Shown here: one piece after another, positions 1 through 5,178 of the stretch | How positions within the stretch are numbered: the stretch's first letter is position 1 | Layout of the letters: every line of letters begins with the position of its first letter | Virus record (IMG/VR): IMGVR_UViG_3300027878_000179 | Span: 1-51,106 of that record | Reading direction: 5' to 3' (one strand) | DNA: 51,106 bases | Source: a virus | The notes under the pieces: model-generated | The model's database searches: none | Told to the model about the DNA's origin: nothing | The model's input: only the letters and a program-made list of their open reading frames with translations | Program-made: the position numbers and the translations under genes

Positions 1-243
1 GAGCTGTCCCTGGCGAAGGGACGAGCTGACGCGGCGGCGCGGCACACCGGGAACGTCTACATCGTCGAGGTCGATGGGCTTCCGGTGTACATCGCTCCGA
101 ACCCAGGCGGCGGGCTGACGGGGCTGGACAGCCTCGGCACCCAGTACAACGAGATCGACAGCAAGCCTGGTGCTCGGTACCTGCCTCCGACGTCGCGGCC
201 TGGCACCCTGTGGGCGGACAAAGATAGCGTGCGGGATCAGTAG
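1..243 (+). CDS. C-terminal fragment of an unidentified protein
   Basis: The first reading frame is open from base 1 and closes at TAG 241-243, giving 80 residues with no start inside the window, so the 5' part lies upstream. The peptide has hydrophobic strand-like stretches (NVYIVEVDG, PVYIAPNPGGG) followed by a Gly/Pro/Asp-rich tail. I do not recognise a family, and nothing in it looks like a terminase C-terminus. Its stop overlaps the 3' end of the convergent minus-strand gene by seven bases. It is the only plus-strand gene before 3.8 kb, so it may be the last gene of a separate transcription unit. Confidence 0.55.
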   Translation, partial: ELSLAKGRADAAARHTGNVYIVEVDGLPVYIAPNPGGGLTGLDSLGTQYNEIDSKPGARYLPPTSRPGTLWADKDSVRDQ

Positions 244-515
244 CCGCTCGGCTTCGCCATCTTCCGCACGCGCTTGACGATCTCGGTGCACGAGGTGGCG
301 TGCGGCGCGTAGTAGAGGTCGCCGTGCGTCCCCTCGTCGACGAGGACCAAGACCCGGATCTCCCCCGAGGCGCTCAGCGTGAACTTGCCCCGGTGCTTCG
401 CGATGCCGGGCGGGAGCTTCGGGATCTCGCCTGGCGGAATTACGGCGATGACGATGCCGGAGCGCCATTTGCCGTTCTCGGCCAACCACCGAACTCGCGC
501 TCGCGCGTCGATCAT
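237..515 (-). CDS. small beta-rich hypothetical protein (92 aa)
   Basis: This is the last gene of the leftward operon. The start is ATG at 515, whose ATGA overlaps the TGA of the upstream gene (512-515), which points to translational coupling; an open frame continues further upstream but becomes Arg-rich and looks non-coding. The protein begins with MIDARARVRWLAENGKWRSG and alternates short hydrophobic strands (IVIAVIPPGE, IRVLVLVDE) with a Pro-rich loop, which resembles a small SH3-like barrel. The C-terminus is basic (VKRVRKMAKPSGY). No function can be assigned. Confidence 0.7.
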   Translation of the reverse strand: MIDARARVRWLAENGKWRSGIVIAVIPPGEIPKLPPGIAKHRGKFTLSASGEIRVLVLVDEGTHGDLYYAPHATSCTEIVKRVRKMAKPSGY

Positions 516-895
516 CCGTCGGCCTTCGGCGGGCAGCCATGCGCGTGCACGGCGCCGCCTCCAGGAACGTCTTCCGCGATGTCGACGACGTCGATCATCG
601 TCCCGCAGCGCTTGCACAGCTCGACGCCGTCCCCGCACCGTTCCCGCGGCGAGGCGCCACGTAGATCACGAATCGCATCGAAGAGCGCCACGCCCTCGCG
701 GCGGCGAATCATCGGTCCCGAGGCCGACCTGACCCACTCGTTCGCGGCCTGGACGACGCGAAGGATCTCCGGGTGCGCCGTGGCCAAGTCCTGGCGAAAA
801 TGGAGGCATTCGGCGCACCAGCACGTGTCATACGTGTCCGTATTGTGCTCGCGTTCCTTCTTCGAGGCTGCCTCGAAGGCGACGAGGTCGATCAT
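512..895 (-). CDS. Cys-rich hypothetical protein, possible zinc binder (127 aa)
   Basis: The start is ATG 895, overlapping the stop of the upstream gene by four bases. Two paired-cysteine sites are visible: CWCAEC near residues 25-30 and CKRCG near residue 94, with a further Cys/His pair at the C-terminus (HAHGCPP). This spacing suits structural zinc binding. Between them lies a helical stretch (HPEILRVVQAANEWVRSA). Small Cys-rich proteins like this are common in accessory regions of phages of GC-rich hosts. I do not recognise a named family. Its place in a run of ATGA-coupled genes shows it is translated with its neighbours. Confidence 0.7.
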   Translation of the reverse strand: MIDLVAFEAASKKEREHNTDTYDTCWCAECLHFRQDLATAHPEILRVVQAANEWVRSASGPMIRRREGVALFDAIRDLRGASPRERCGDGVELCKRCGTMIDVVDIAEDVPGGGAVHAHGCPPKADG

Positions 896-1188
896 GCTTC
901 CTCGGCGCGCGCGGCTTCTTCTTTCACGTAGGTCGCGACATGATCGCGGAACCACCCCTCGTGGGGGCGAACGGCGAGCGCCGCGGCGCGGGGGTTGATC
1001 TCGGCCGTGTCGTCGCCGAAGGCTTCGGCGACGACACGGCCGGCCACATCGATCGCGGCCAGGGCCGCTTTCAGCTCGCCCACGTTCTGCGCATCGGCGA
1101 GCGGCTTGGCGAGACCCGGCAGTTCGGCGTCGAACTGCGCGAGCGCGATCACGGTCTTCGGCAGCCGGATACAAGGGGGCGTCGTCAT
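892..1188 (-). CDS. hypothetical helical protein (98 aa)
   Basis: The start is ATG 1188, overlapping the previous stop (1185-1188). The sequence is Ala/Leu/Val-rich and mostly helical (PKTVIALAQFDAELPGLAKP, VGELKAALAAIDVAGRVVAE) with an acidic Glu-Ala C-terminus. It has no cysteines apart from one near the N-terminus and no recognised motif. The middle of the gene (1002-1042) is a perfect 20-bp inverted repeat with a one-base centre, encoding roughly GRVVAEAFGDDTA. The coding constraint there has somehow been met together with perfect dyad symmetry. Confidence 0.7.
   Translation of the reverse strand: MTTPPCIRLPKTVIALAQFDAELPGLAKPLADAQNVGELKAALAAIDVAGRVVAEAFGDDTAEINPRAAALAVRPHEGWFRDHVATYVKEEAARAEEA
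1002..1042. repeat. perfect 20-bp inverted repeat inside a CDS
   Basis: The left arm 1002-1021 is the exact reverse complement of the right arm 1023-1042, with the single base G1022 at the centre. It lies wholly inside the 98-aa gene. As RNA or single-stranded DNA it would form a very stable hairpin, and in supercoiled DNA it could extrude as a cruciform. No T-run follows on either strand, so it is not a standard terminator. Confidence 0.9.
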
Positions 1189-2150
1189 GCTGGTTCAGCT
1201 TGCAAAATAGCGCCCACGTCTGGGGCGAGTCGAGCGGGGAGATGCTCGTCGAGCCAGAGCGGCTCGACGAGCGTCGCAGGGGTCCAGAGCACGGGGATCT
1301 CGGCGGCGCGCAGCTTGCGCACCATGTCCCCGGTCCCGGTCGGATCCGAGTTCTCTTTGACCAGGCGCCCGAAGGCGCAGCCCTCTTGCAGATCGGCTCG
1401 CACCGCGGCGAGCATCTCCCCGTTCCGCTTCGGCCCGGCGAAGCGCCCCTCTTCCCCGCCGCTCTTCTCGTAGAGGCTCCAGTCGGCCGGGTAGGCTTTG
1501 CGGCCGAAGCCGTAGAGCTTCGCGACGTCGTCGATCAGCAGGTCAGCGCCGCGGCCGGCGCCGTGCACGATGAACGTGTCGGGCGGGAGCCCGTGGATCA
1601 CCTTCTCGATGGGCTCCCGCGTCGCCCAGTGCCGCGAGCCCGTGCCGAGAACGACGTAGGGCTTCACCTCGCCGAAGAACTCGGCGCCGAGGCGCTGGAG
1701 CACGCCGGCGAGGAGCGTGCGATGGCAGTGCTCGGGATCGGTGCAGTAGCAGAGCAGCACGATCTCGGGACGCGCGAGCAGCTCGTTCCACGCCTCGGGC
1801 TGCGGCCTCACCCCGTGGCGGAGCGCTGCCTCGACGTTGCGCTCCCACCCCGCCGGCGCCGGTCTCCCGCTGGAGACCAGCATTTCCGCGAAGTAGAGCT
1901 GGCGGTACAGCCTCCACACCTCGTCGCGCTTCTTCTTCGCCTCGACCTCGTAGCCGCCGGCGAGCAGCTCTTGAGCGCGCTTCGTCCCCGCCTTGCTCGG
2001 CTGCAAAATCGCCCAAGATGGAGCGAAGGGAGCGCCGGGAGGAGCCTTCCCGGTCTTGCCGATCTGATCCGTGACGAACTTCCGCGTCACGTTCAGCGTG
2101 GGCCGGCGCCCGCGGTAGCTCAGCCGAGCGGTTCGGACGGCGAGGCTCAT
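1185..2150 (-). CDS. DUF488-SLOG (DUF2493-like) fusion protein (321 aa)
   Basis: The start is ATG 2150, which overlaps the upstream TGA as ATGA. Residues about 1-165 look like a phage-type DUF488 domain: an N-terminal TARLSYRGRR strand, FAPSWAIL, and the signature LLCYCTDPEHCHRTLLAGVL followed by LGAEFFGE. Residues about 170-300 look like a SLOG/DUF2493 (YspA-type) Rossmann-like nucleotide-binding domain: VVLGTGSRHW, then IVHGAGRGADLL, YPADW, GPKRNGEML and GTGDMVRKL. SLOG domains bind nucleotide-derived ligands or bases in defence, counter-defence and nucleotide-processing systems. The fusion suggests a nucleotide or DNA-base related role, but the substrate is unknown. A 12-bp perfect hairpin lies near its 3' end (1244-1272). 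Confidence 0.75.
   Translation of the reverse strand: MSLAVRTARLSYRGRRPTLNVTRKFVTDQIGKTGKAPPGAPFAPSWAILQPSKAGTKRAQELLAGGYEVEAKKKRDEVWRLYRQLYFAEMLVSSGRPAPAGWERNVEAALRHGVRPQPEAWNELLARPEIVLLCYCTDPEHCHRTLLAGVLQRLGAEFFGEVKPYVVLGTGSRHWATREPIEKVIHGLPPDTFIVHGAGRGADLLIDDVAKLYGFGRKAYPADWSLYEKSGGEEGRFAGPKRNGEMLAAVRADLQEGCAFGRLVKENSDPTGTGDMVRKLRAAEIPVLWTPATLVEPLWLDEHLPARLAPDVGAILQAEPA
1244..1272. repeat. perfect 12-bp inverted repeat inside a CDS
   Basis: The arms are 1244-1255 and 1261-1272 with loop AGAGC. It lies about 60 nt before the stop of the DUF488-SLOG gene on the minus strand. The stem is GC-rich and has no T-run, so it is not a convincing terminator. Confidence 0.85.
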
Positions 2151-2875
2151 CGAACAGCTCCCAGGTAGGTCTCGTGCCCGCGCAGCGCCGCAAGCGCATC
2201 CTCGTGGTCGGGCCAGCGCGCCGTGACCTCGGCGACGGGAGCCCTGCACAGGCTTCTCATCTCCCCCTCCCGCTCAGAGCAGCCGTACTTCCCGTGCGCG
2301 TTACCGCAGGGTCCGCAGAGCGCGCCGCGAACGATCTCCTGAACGGTCCACTCCGCGCCGCACCCGCGCCCGGCGGCGTCGTCGACGCACCGGTGCGTCG
2401 TGTGCGGCCGCGTCGCCCAGATCCCCTCGTCGACGTGCGCCTTCCAGCAGCTCGTGCAGGCGAGCGCCGCCGGCCGTGGTGCGCCGTAGGTCGAGATGTC
2501 GAGGCAGACGTCGCAGCGTCGCCGCGGCGTCATCCACATGCCGTCCTGGTCCAGCTCGGCCCGCACGGTGTGCGTGCAGTCGAGAACGCAGAAGATGTCG
2601 CCCCCGATGATCACCTCGCCGATGATGCGCCGGCTCGGGGCGATGGCGATCTTCGGGGCGCGCATGGTGACGATGGGCGGAGGGAGCGGCTCGGGAGGAA
2701 GCCCGGCGGCGCGGCGCCGGCGGATCTCGTCGACCGCCTGGCGCGCGGGGCTCCGCCCGGAAAAGGTGCCCACCCTCCCGCCGGCCTGAAGATCGATACC
2801 TTGCCGGCGCTCGCCGGCCGCCTTGCTGATCCTCGCGTCCTTCTCGGCGCGCCGCGCCCGCACCCCGTTCCTCAC
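2147..2875 (-). CDS. Cys-rich hypothetical protein, probable zinc binder (242 aa)
   Basis: The start is GTG at 2875, whose GTGA overlaps the stop of the 55-aa gene upstream. The first 70 residues are basic and Pro-rich (EKDARISKAAGERRQG, GLPPEPLPPPIV). From about residue 90 there are many paired cysteines: FCVLDCTHTVRAE, RRRCDVCLDI, ACTSCWKAHVDEG, HRCVDDAAGRGCGAEW and LCGPCGNAHGKYGC. This pattern suggests two or more zinc ribbons or knuckles. There is no catalytic motif I can name. A nucleic-acid-binding or host-takeover role is possible but unproven. Confidence 0.7.
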   Translation of the reverse strand: MRNGVRARRAEKDARISKAAGERRQGIDLQAGGRVGTFSGRSPARQAVDEIRRRRAAGLPPEPLPPPIVTMRAPKIAIAPSRRIIGEVIIGGDIFCVLDCTHTVRAELDQDGMWMTPRRRCDVCLDISTYGAPRPAALACTSCWKAHVDEGIWATRPHTTHRCVDDAAGRGCGAEWTVQEIVRGALCGPCGNAHGKYGCSEREGEMRSLCRAPVAEVTARWPDHEDALAALRGHETYLGAVR

Positions 2876-3039
2876 GAAGCTCGAAGCGCGGCCAGCTCGG
2901 CGCGCTTCGCCGAGCGGGCGCCGAGGTCACGCACGAGCCGGGCGATCAGCTCTACCCGCTTCAGGTGGGCGAAGCCGATGATCCCGAGCTGCTCTTCGCG
3001 CGCGAGCGTGCGCAGGTCGACGACCTTCTTGCTCTCCAT
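2872..3039 (-). CDS. SAP/Rho_N-like small protein (55 aa)
   Basis: An ATG at 3039 opens a 55-codon frame closed by TGA at 2872-2874, which overlaps the next gene's GTG as GTGA. The peptide starts MESKKVVDLRTLAREEQLGI and continues IGFAHLKRVELIARLV, then a basic/Ala helix. The pattern 'dL+..A+e..l.G...lKr.eLI..l' is that of the SAP or Rho N-terminal helix-extension-helix fold, which binds nucleic acid. It sits directly downstream of the tRNA, so tRNA and mRNA probably share a primary transcript. Confidence 0.6.
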   Translation of the reverse strand: MESKKVVDLRTLAREEQLGIIGFAHLKRVELIARLVRDLGARSAKRAELAALRAS

Positions 3040-3079
3040 CCTGGATTTTCAAGCAATCCACGTGCCGGAAGAGAGAATC

Positions 3080-3156
3080 TGGTGCGCCCGACGGGACTCG
3101 AACCCGTGCCGTCCCGATTTGAAGTCGGGAGCTTCCACCAACTGAGCTACAGGCGC
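3080..3156 (-). tRNA. tRNA with anticodon UCA (UGA-decoding, class I)
   Basis: On the minus strand a full cloverleaf can be drawn: acceptor GCGCCTG/CGGGCGC (one G-U), D arm GCTC...AAGC (C13-A22 mismatch), anticodon stem CCCGA/TCGGG, seven-base loop CTTCAAA, variable loop ACGGC, T arm ACGGG-TTCGAGT-CCCGT, discriminator A and an encoded CCA, 77 nt in all. U33 is present, and bases 34-36 are TCA (plus-strand 3120-3122), so the tRNA should read UGA. The loop CUUCAAA is the same as in E. coli tRNA-Sec. However, the short variable loop and 7-bp acceptor are not those of bacterial tRNA-Sec, so an opal suppressor-type tRNA is more likely. The charged amino acid cannot be read from the sequence. Confidence 0.9.
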
Positions 3157-3488
3157 AGAGCGGGGTCCAGGCGACCGCAGAGCCGATGCCCGCGGACGCC
3201 TGGCTCGAAGGCCGCCGCCGTGAGGGCGCCTTCGAGATCAGGTTCACAGAAAAACGAGACGCAGACTTCGTCGAACACGGCCCTGTCGATCAGATCCTGA
3301 AGCGCGGCCTCATCGGGCACGACGACGAACGCGATCGTGTTCGATGAGGCATACCAGGCCTGCTCTACCTCGGCGTGCTCGGCGGCGAAACGCCGAGCAG
3401 CGTGCATGCCCTGAACAGCTTGCGGCCCGGGCGGCAGGCCCGGGCGGGTGACGATGTAGAGCTTCTCGGGCACGCTGTCCCTATCCAT
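3147..3488 (-). CDS. PTH2-family peptidyl-tRNA hydrolase-like protein (113 aa)
   Basis: The start is ATG 3488. The N-terminal EKLYIVTRPGLPPGPQAVQG followed by MHAARRF matches the first strand and helix of the PTH2 fold. DEAALQDLIDRA and VCVSFFCEPDLEGALTAAAF match its middle and C-terminal core (the short phage-type version usually has EPDL...TA). PTH2 enzymes release tRNA from peptidyl-tRNA. The last codons run into the tRNA gene: the TAG stop is formed by tRNA bases 8-10 (3147-3149), a 10-nt overlap. A tRNA-recycling enzyme directly coupled to a phage tRNA is a sensible functional pair. The catalytic residues cannot be assigned with certainty in this divergent sequence. Confidence 0.7.
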   Translation of the reverse strand: MDRDSVPEKLYIVTRPGLPPGPQAVQGMHAARRFAAEHAEVEQAWYASSNTIAFVVVPDEAALQDLIDRAVFDEVCVSFFCEPDLEGALTAAAFEPGVRGHRLCGRLDPALRL

Positions 3489-3699
3489 TCCTGCGAGCGT
3501 TCAGCTCGCGCAAGACATCTGGAACAGCCCGACTGGCGCACCAGCCGCAGGCCCAACCGAACGGAGTGAGAACCCACGCAGGGCGGCGGGGGTGGTACTC
3601 GCCGCCCTGATCCCCCGGGGGCTCGCGTCTCTTGCGGCGCTTTCGACAGCATGGACAGCGCTGCAAGAGACCGCACCGAAACTGTTCGCGCTGGGGCAC
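3481..3699 (-). CDS. small Cys-rich hypothetical protein (about 72 aa)
   Basis: The frame ends at TAG 3481-3483, overlapping the ATG of the PTH2-like gene by eight bases. The C-terminal part looks coding: CPCC, a basic KRRKRRE stretch, EYHPRRPAWVLTPFGWACGW and a final helix VLRELNARRNG. The two Cys pairs (CPCC and CGWC) suggest one zinc site. I chose GTG 3699 (VPQREQF) because the sequence further upstream becomes Ser/Arg-rich and leads into an intergenic region with dyad repeats. The start is uncertain. This would be the first gene of the leftward operon. Confidence 0.45.
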   Translation of the reverse strand: MPQREQFRCGLLQRCPCCRKRRKRREPPGDQGGEYHPRRPAWVLTPFGWACGWCASRAVPDVLRELNARRNG

Positions 3700-3787
3700 G
3701 CGACTACTCGGCGCCGCCGATGTGCTTGAGCCCCACCGGCCAGCCCTGCGGCTCGGGCACCGGGTTCGGTTGAAGGTCGGGTTGACG

Positions 3788-3838
3788 ATACGGGGCCGTA
3801 TATCTACCATCGACATGTGCAGCAGCAAGCATGTCGAT
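3788..3838. promoter_or_regulatory. dyad-rich intergenic operator candidate
   Basis: Two inverted repeats lie between divergent genes (minus 3699 and plus 3868). One is ATACGG-GG-CCGTAT (3788-3801). The other has 9-bp perfect arms ATCGACATG and CATGTCGAT (3809-3817 and 3830-3838) with a 12-nt spacer, so the half-site centres are 21 bp apart, two helical turns. That is typical of a dimeric or tetrameric repressor operator. A TTGACG lies just upstream (3782-3787), but I could not pair it with a well-spaced -10. Control of the divergent operons is inference. Confidence 0.45.
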
Positions 3839-3867
3839 GATCCGGCTGTGCAAGTGCGAGGCGGACC

Positions 3868-4254
3868 ATGGGAGCAATCGGGCAACGCATTCAGGGGATC
3901 TCTCGGCGCCGGCGGTTGATGAGGAAGGCGCACGGCAATCGGAGCGAGGAGGCGGTTCTCACCGCGCTCCGGCGGTCGACGCGCCCCCGTTGGATCGTCT
4001 CGGCGCGCCCCGGTACCACCCCCGAGGATCGCCGCGGAATCGACGTCGTCGTCGAGACGTTGGACTGCGGCACGCTCTACCTCCAGGTCAAAAGCTCCGA
4101 AGAGGAGGCCGAGAAGCATCGGGCGAAGACCTGGCGCGACCCGATCGGCCTCGTCGTCGTTCTCCCCCACGACGACAGGAACACGATCTACGGCAAGGTG
4201 CTCGGGGCCCTGATCCTCTGCTGCGAAGCCTCCCCTCTTTTCCACGACAAGTAG
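3868..4254 (+). CDS. PD-(D/E)XK nuclease-like hypothetical protein (128 aa)
   Basis: The start is ATG 3868, with an alternative at ATG 3919 (MRKAHGNRSEE). After a basic N-terminus comes a helix with a conserved-looking Glu (GNRSEEAVLTALRR), then RRGIDVVVETLDCGTLYLQV followed by KSS. The order E ... GID ... (L/Y)xQVKSS is that of the PD-(D/E)XK nuclease core, in which D and the QxK strand form the metal site. The rest (GLVVVLPHDDRNTIYGKVLG) gives further strands. The length (128 aa) suits a minimal Holliday-junction resolvase or restriction-like fold. The family assignment is by motif only. The gene is divergent from the leftward operon and shares its dyad-rich upstream region. Confidence 0.55.
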   Translation: MGAIGQRIQGISRRRRLMRKAHGNRSEEAVLTALRRSTRPRWIVSARPGTTPEDRRGIDVVVETLDCGTLYLQVKSSEEEAEKHRAKTWRDPIGLVVVLPHDDRNTIYGKVLGALILCCEASPLFHDK

Positions 4255-4274
4255 CCCGCGCACGAGAGGTGCGC

Positions 4275-4283
4275 TGATACGCT
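4275..4283 (+). promoter_or_regulatory. extended -10 element upstream of 4293 gene
   Basis: TG-A-TACGCT matches the TGnTAnnnT form that recurs upstream of many genes here. The hexamer ends 9 nt before the GTG at 4293. No clear -35 is visible. Confidence 0.4.
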
Positions 4284-4292
4284 GCGCAGCAT

Positions 4293-4652
4293 GTGCCGAG
4301 GCGCGAACGCAAGGTGAGCTGGAACGACTTCAAGCGCGGGTTCTGGAATGGTCTCGGCGCGAGCATGCCGGCGCTGCGCCGCCGCTTCTGCCGGCACCCC
4401 AGCATCTCGATCACGGTCTGCCGCGAGGACATGTCGCTGCGCGCGCACTGCGAAGAGTGCGGCCATTCCTGGGGAGGCCAGTTCTTCCCGACGGTTCAGG
4501 TATGGATGCACACAATCGCGGCAGCCCCAGCGCTGGTGCAGGCGCCGCCCCTGGAGCTTGTGGCCGCGCCGAGCGAAGTCGAAGCCGAAGCAGAAGCAGA
4601 GCGCGTGCGCCTCGACGCGCATGCGTGGTCGGGGGACTCGCGCCCGCAGTAG
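4293..4652 (+). CDS. Cys/His-containing hypothetical protein (119 aa)
   Basis: The start is GTG 4293 (VPRRERKVSWNDFKRG); an ATG two bases upstream is in a closed frame. A possible zinc site is formed by FCRHPS, VCREDM and AHCEECGHSW (residues about 32-62). After residue 75 the sequence is Ala/Glu-rich low complexity. The stop TAG overlaps the left arm of a strong hairpin (4652-4678) by one base. The opposite strand is also open for a long stretch here, but its translation is Arg-rich and featureless. The function is unknown. Confidence 0.55.
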   Translation: MPRRERKVSWNDFKRGFWNGLGASMPALRRRFCRHPSISITVCREDMSLRAHCEECGHSWGGQFFPTVQVWMHTIAAAPALVQAPPLELVAAPSEVEAEAEAERVRLDAHAWSGDSRPQ

Positions 4653-4678
4653 CGCCGCGGCCCGCTCAGCCGCGGCGC
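4652..4678 (+). terminator. GC hairpin after the 4293 gene
   Basis: Ten-bp perfect arms GCGCCGCGGC (4652-4661) and GCCGCGGCGC (4669-4678) with a 7-nt loop sit directly at the stop codon. No T-run follows. The position between convergent units supports a termination role, possibly on both strands. Confidence 0.5.
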
Positions 4679-4766
4679 CAGCCGAACGTGTAGTCGAGGA
4701 CCGCGTTGCAGAGGTTGACGTCGCGCCCGGCCTCGGCTCGCCGCGTAACCCGCGGTGACAGCGCGG

Positions 4767-5177
4767 CTAGAGCCGCCGGCGCGGCGGGCGGCCCACAGCG
4801 GGCTCTCGGGCCGTCGGAGGCTGGCGGTCGTCGCGCGCGAAGGGGGTTGCCGGCCCGAGCTTCGGCGCGTCGCGCGCCTGGAAGTCCAGGGGGCTTTCCG
4901 TCGGCATGATCGCGTCGACGAGCATCCGCGTGTTGACGTCGATGCCTCGCGCCGTACGACCGACGGCGCGCTCGACGAGGCTCGGGATATCGGAGACCAG
5001 CGGGAATCGCAGGGTCAAAAAGTTGATCACGGCCCGCCGGATGTCGGCGATGTGGCCAGATTCGCGGGCGTCTTCGATGACGACGCCCGCGAATCTGGCC
5101 AGCGCGACGGCGAGCCCCTTGCTCAGCTCAGCCGACAAGGTCTTCTGCTCGGGGGTCAACGGTTTAGTGGGCATCAT
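4767..5177 (-). CDS. hypothetical protein (136 aa)
   Basis: The start is ATG 5177 (MMPTKPLTPEQ; a second ATG follows directly). The first 100 residues are helical (ELSKGLAVALARFAGVVIED, IADIRRAVINFLTLRF, LVERAVGRTARG), and the C-terminal 35 residues are Pro/Arg-rich and probably disordered. No family is recognised. The gene starts 2 nt after the stop of the collagen-like gene, so the two form one unit. A perfect 20-bp inverted repeat (5053-5101) is embedded in the region encoding about ARFAGVVIEDARESGHIA. Downstream on the same strand, 4666-4747 is open in another frame and ends in VNLCNAVLDYTFGWRRG, which looks coding but has no start. Confidence 0.7.
   Translation of the reverse strand: MMPTKPLTPEQKTLSAELSKGLAVALARFAGVVIEDARESGHIADIRRAVINFLTLRFPLVSDIPSLVERAVGRTARGIDVNTRMLVDAIMPTESPLDFQARDAPKLGPATPFARDDRQPPTAREPAVGRPPRRRL
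5053..5101. repeat. perfect 20-bp inverted repeat inside a CDS
   Basis: Arm 5053-5072 is the exact reverse complement of arm 5082-5101, with the 9-nt loop TTCGATGAC. It lies inside the 136-aa gene, about 75 nt after its start. It has no terminator T-run. Confidence 0.9.
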
Positions 5178-5178
5178 T

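Noticed and set aside
3080-3156. Calling the tRNA a selenocysteine tRNA
   Set aside because: The anticodon loop fits, but bacterial tRNA-Sec has a long variable arm and an extended acceptor domain, which are absent; no SECIS or selenoprotein was seen.
3080-3156. tRNA as a prophage attachment site
   Set aside because: Phage-type genes lie on both sides, there is no integrase nearby and I saw no second copy of the tRNA 3' end in the window.
2927-3247. Minus-strand 106-codon frame across the tRNA
   Set aside because: It is an open frame created by the tRNA and neighbouring genes; the 55-aa gene and the PTH2-like gene use other frames and look real.
4666-4747. Minus-strand frame ending in VNLCNAVLDYTFGWRRG
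   Set aside because: It looks coding, but no start codon or ribosome-binding site is present and it overlaps another gene's end; kept only as a possible remnant.
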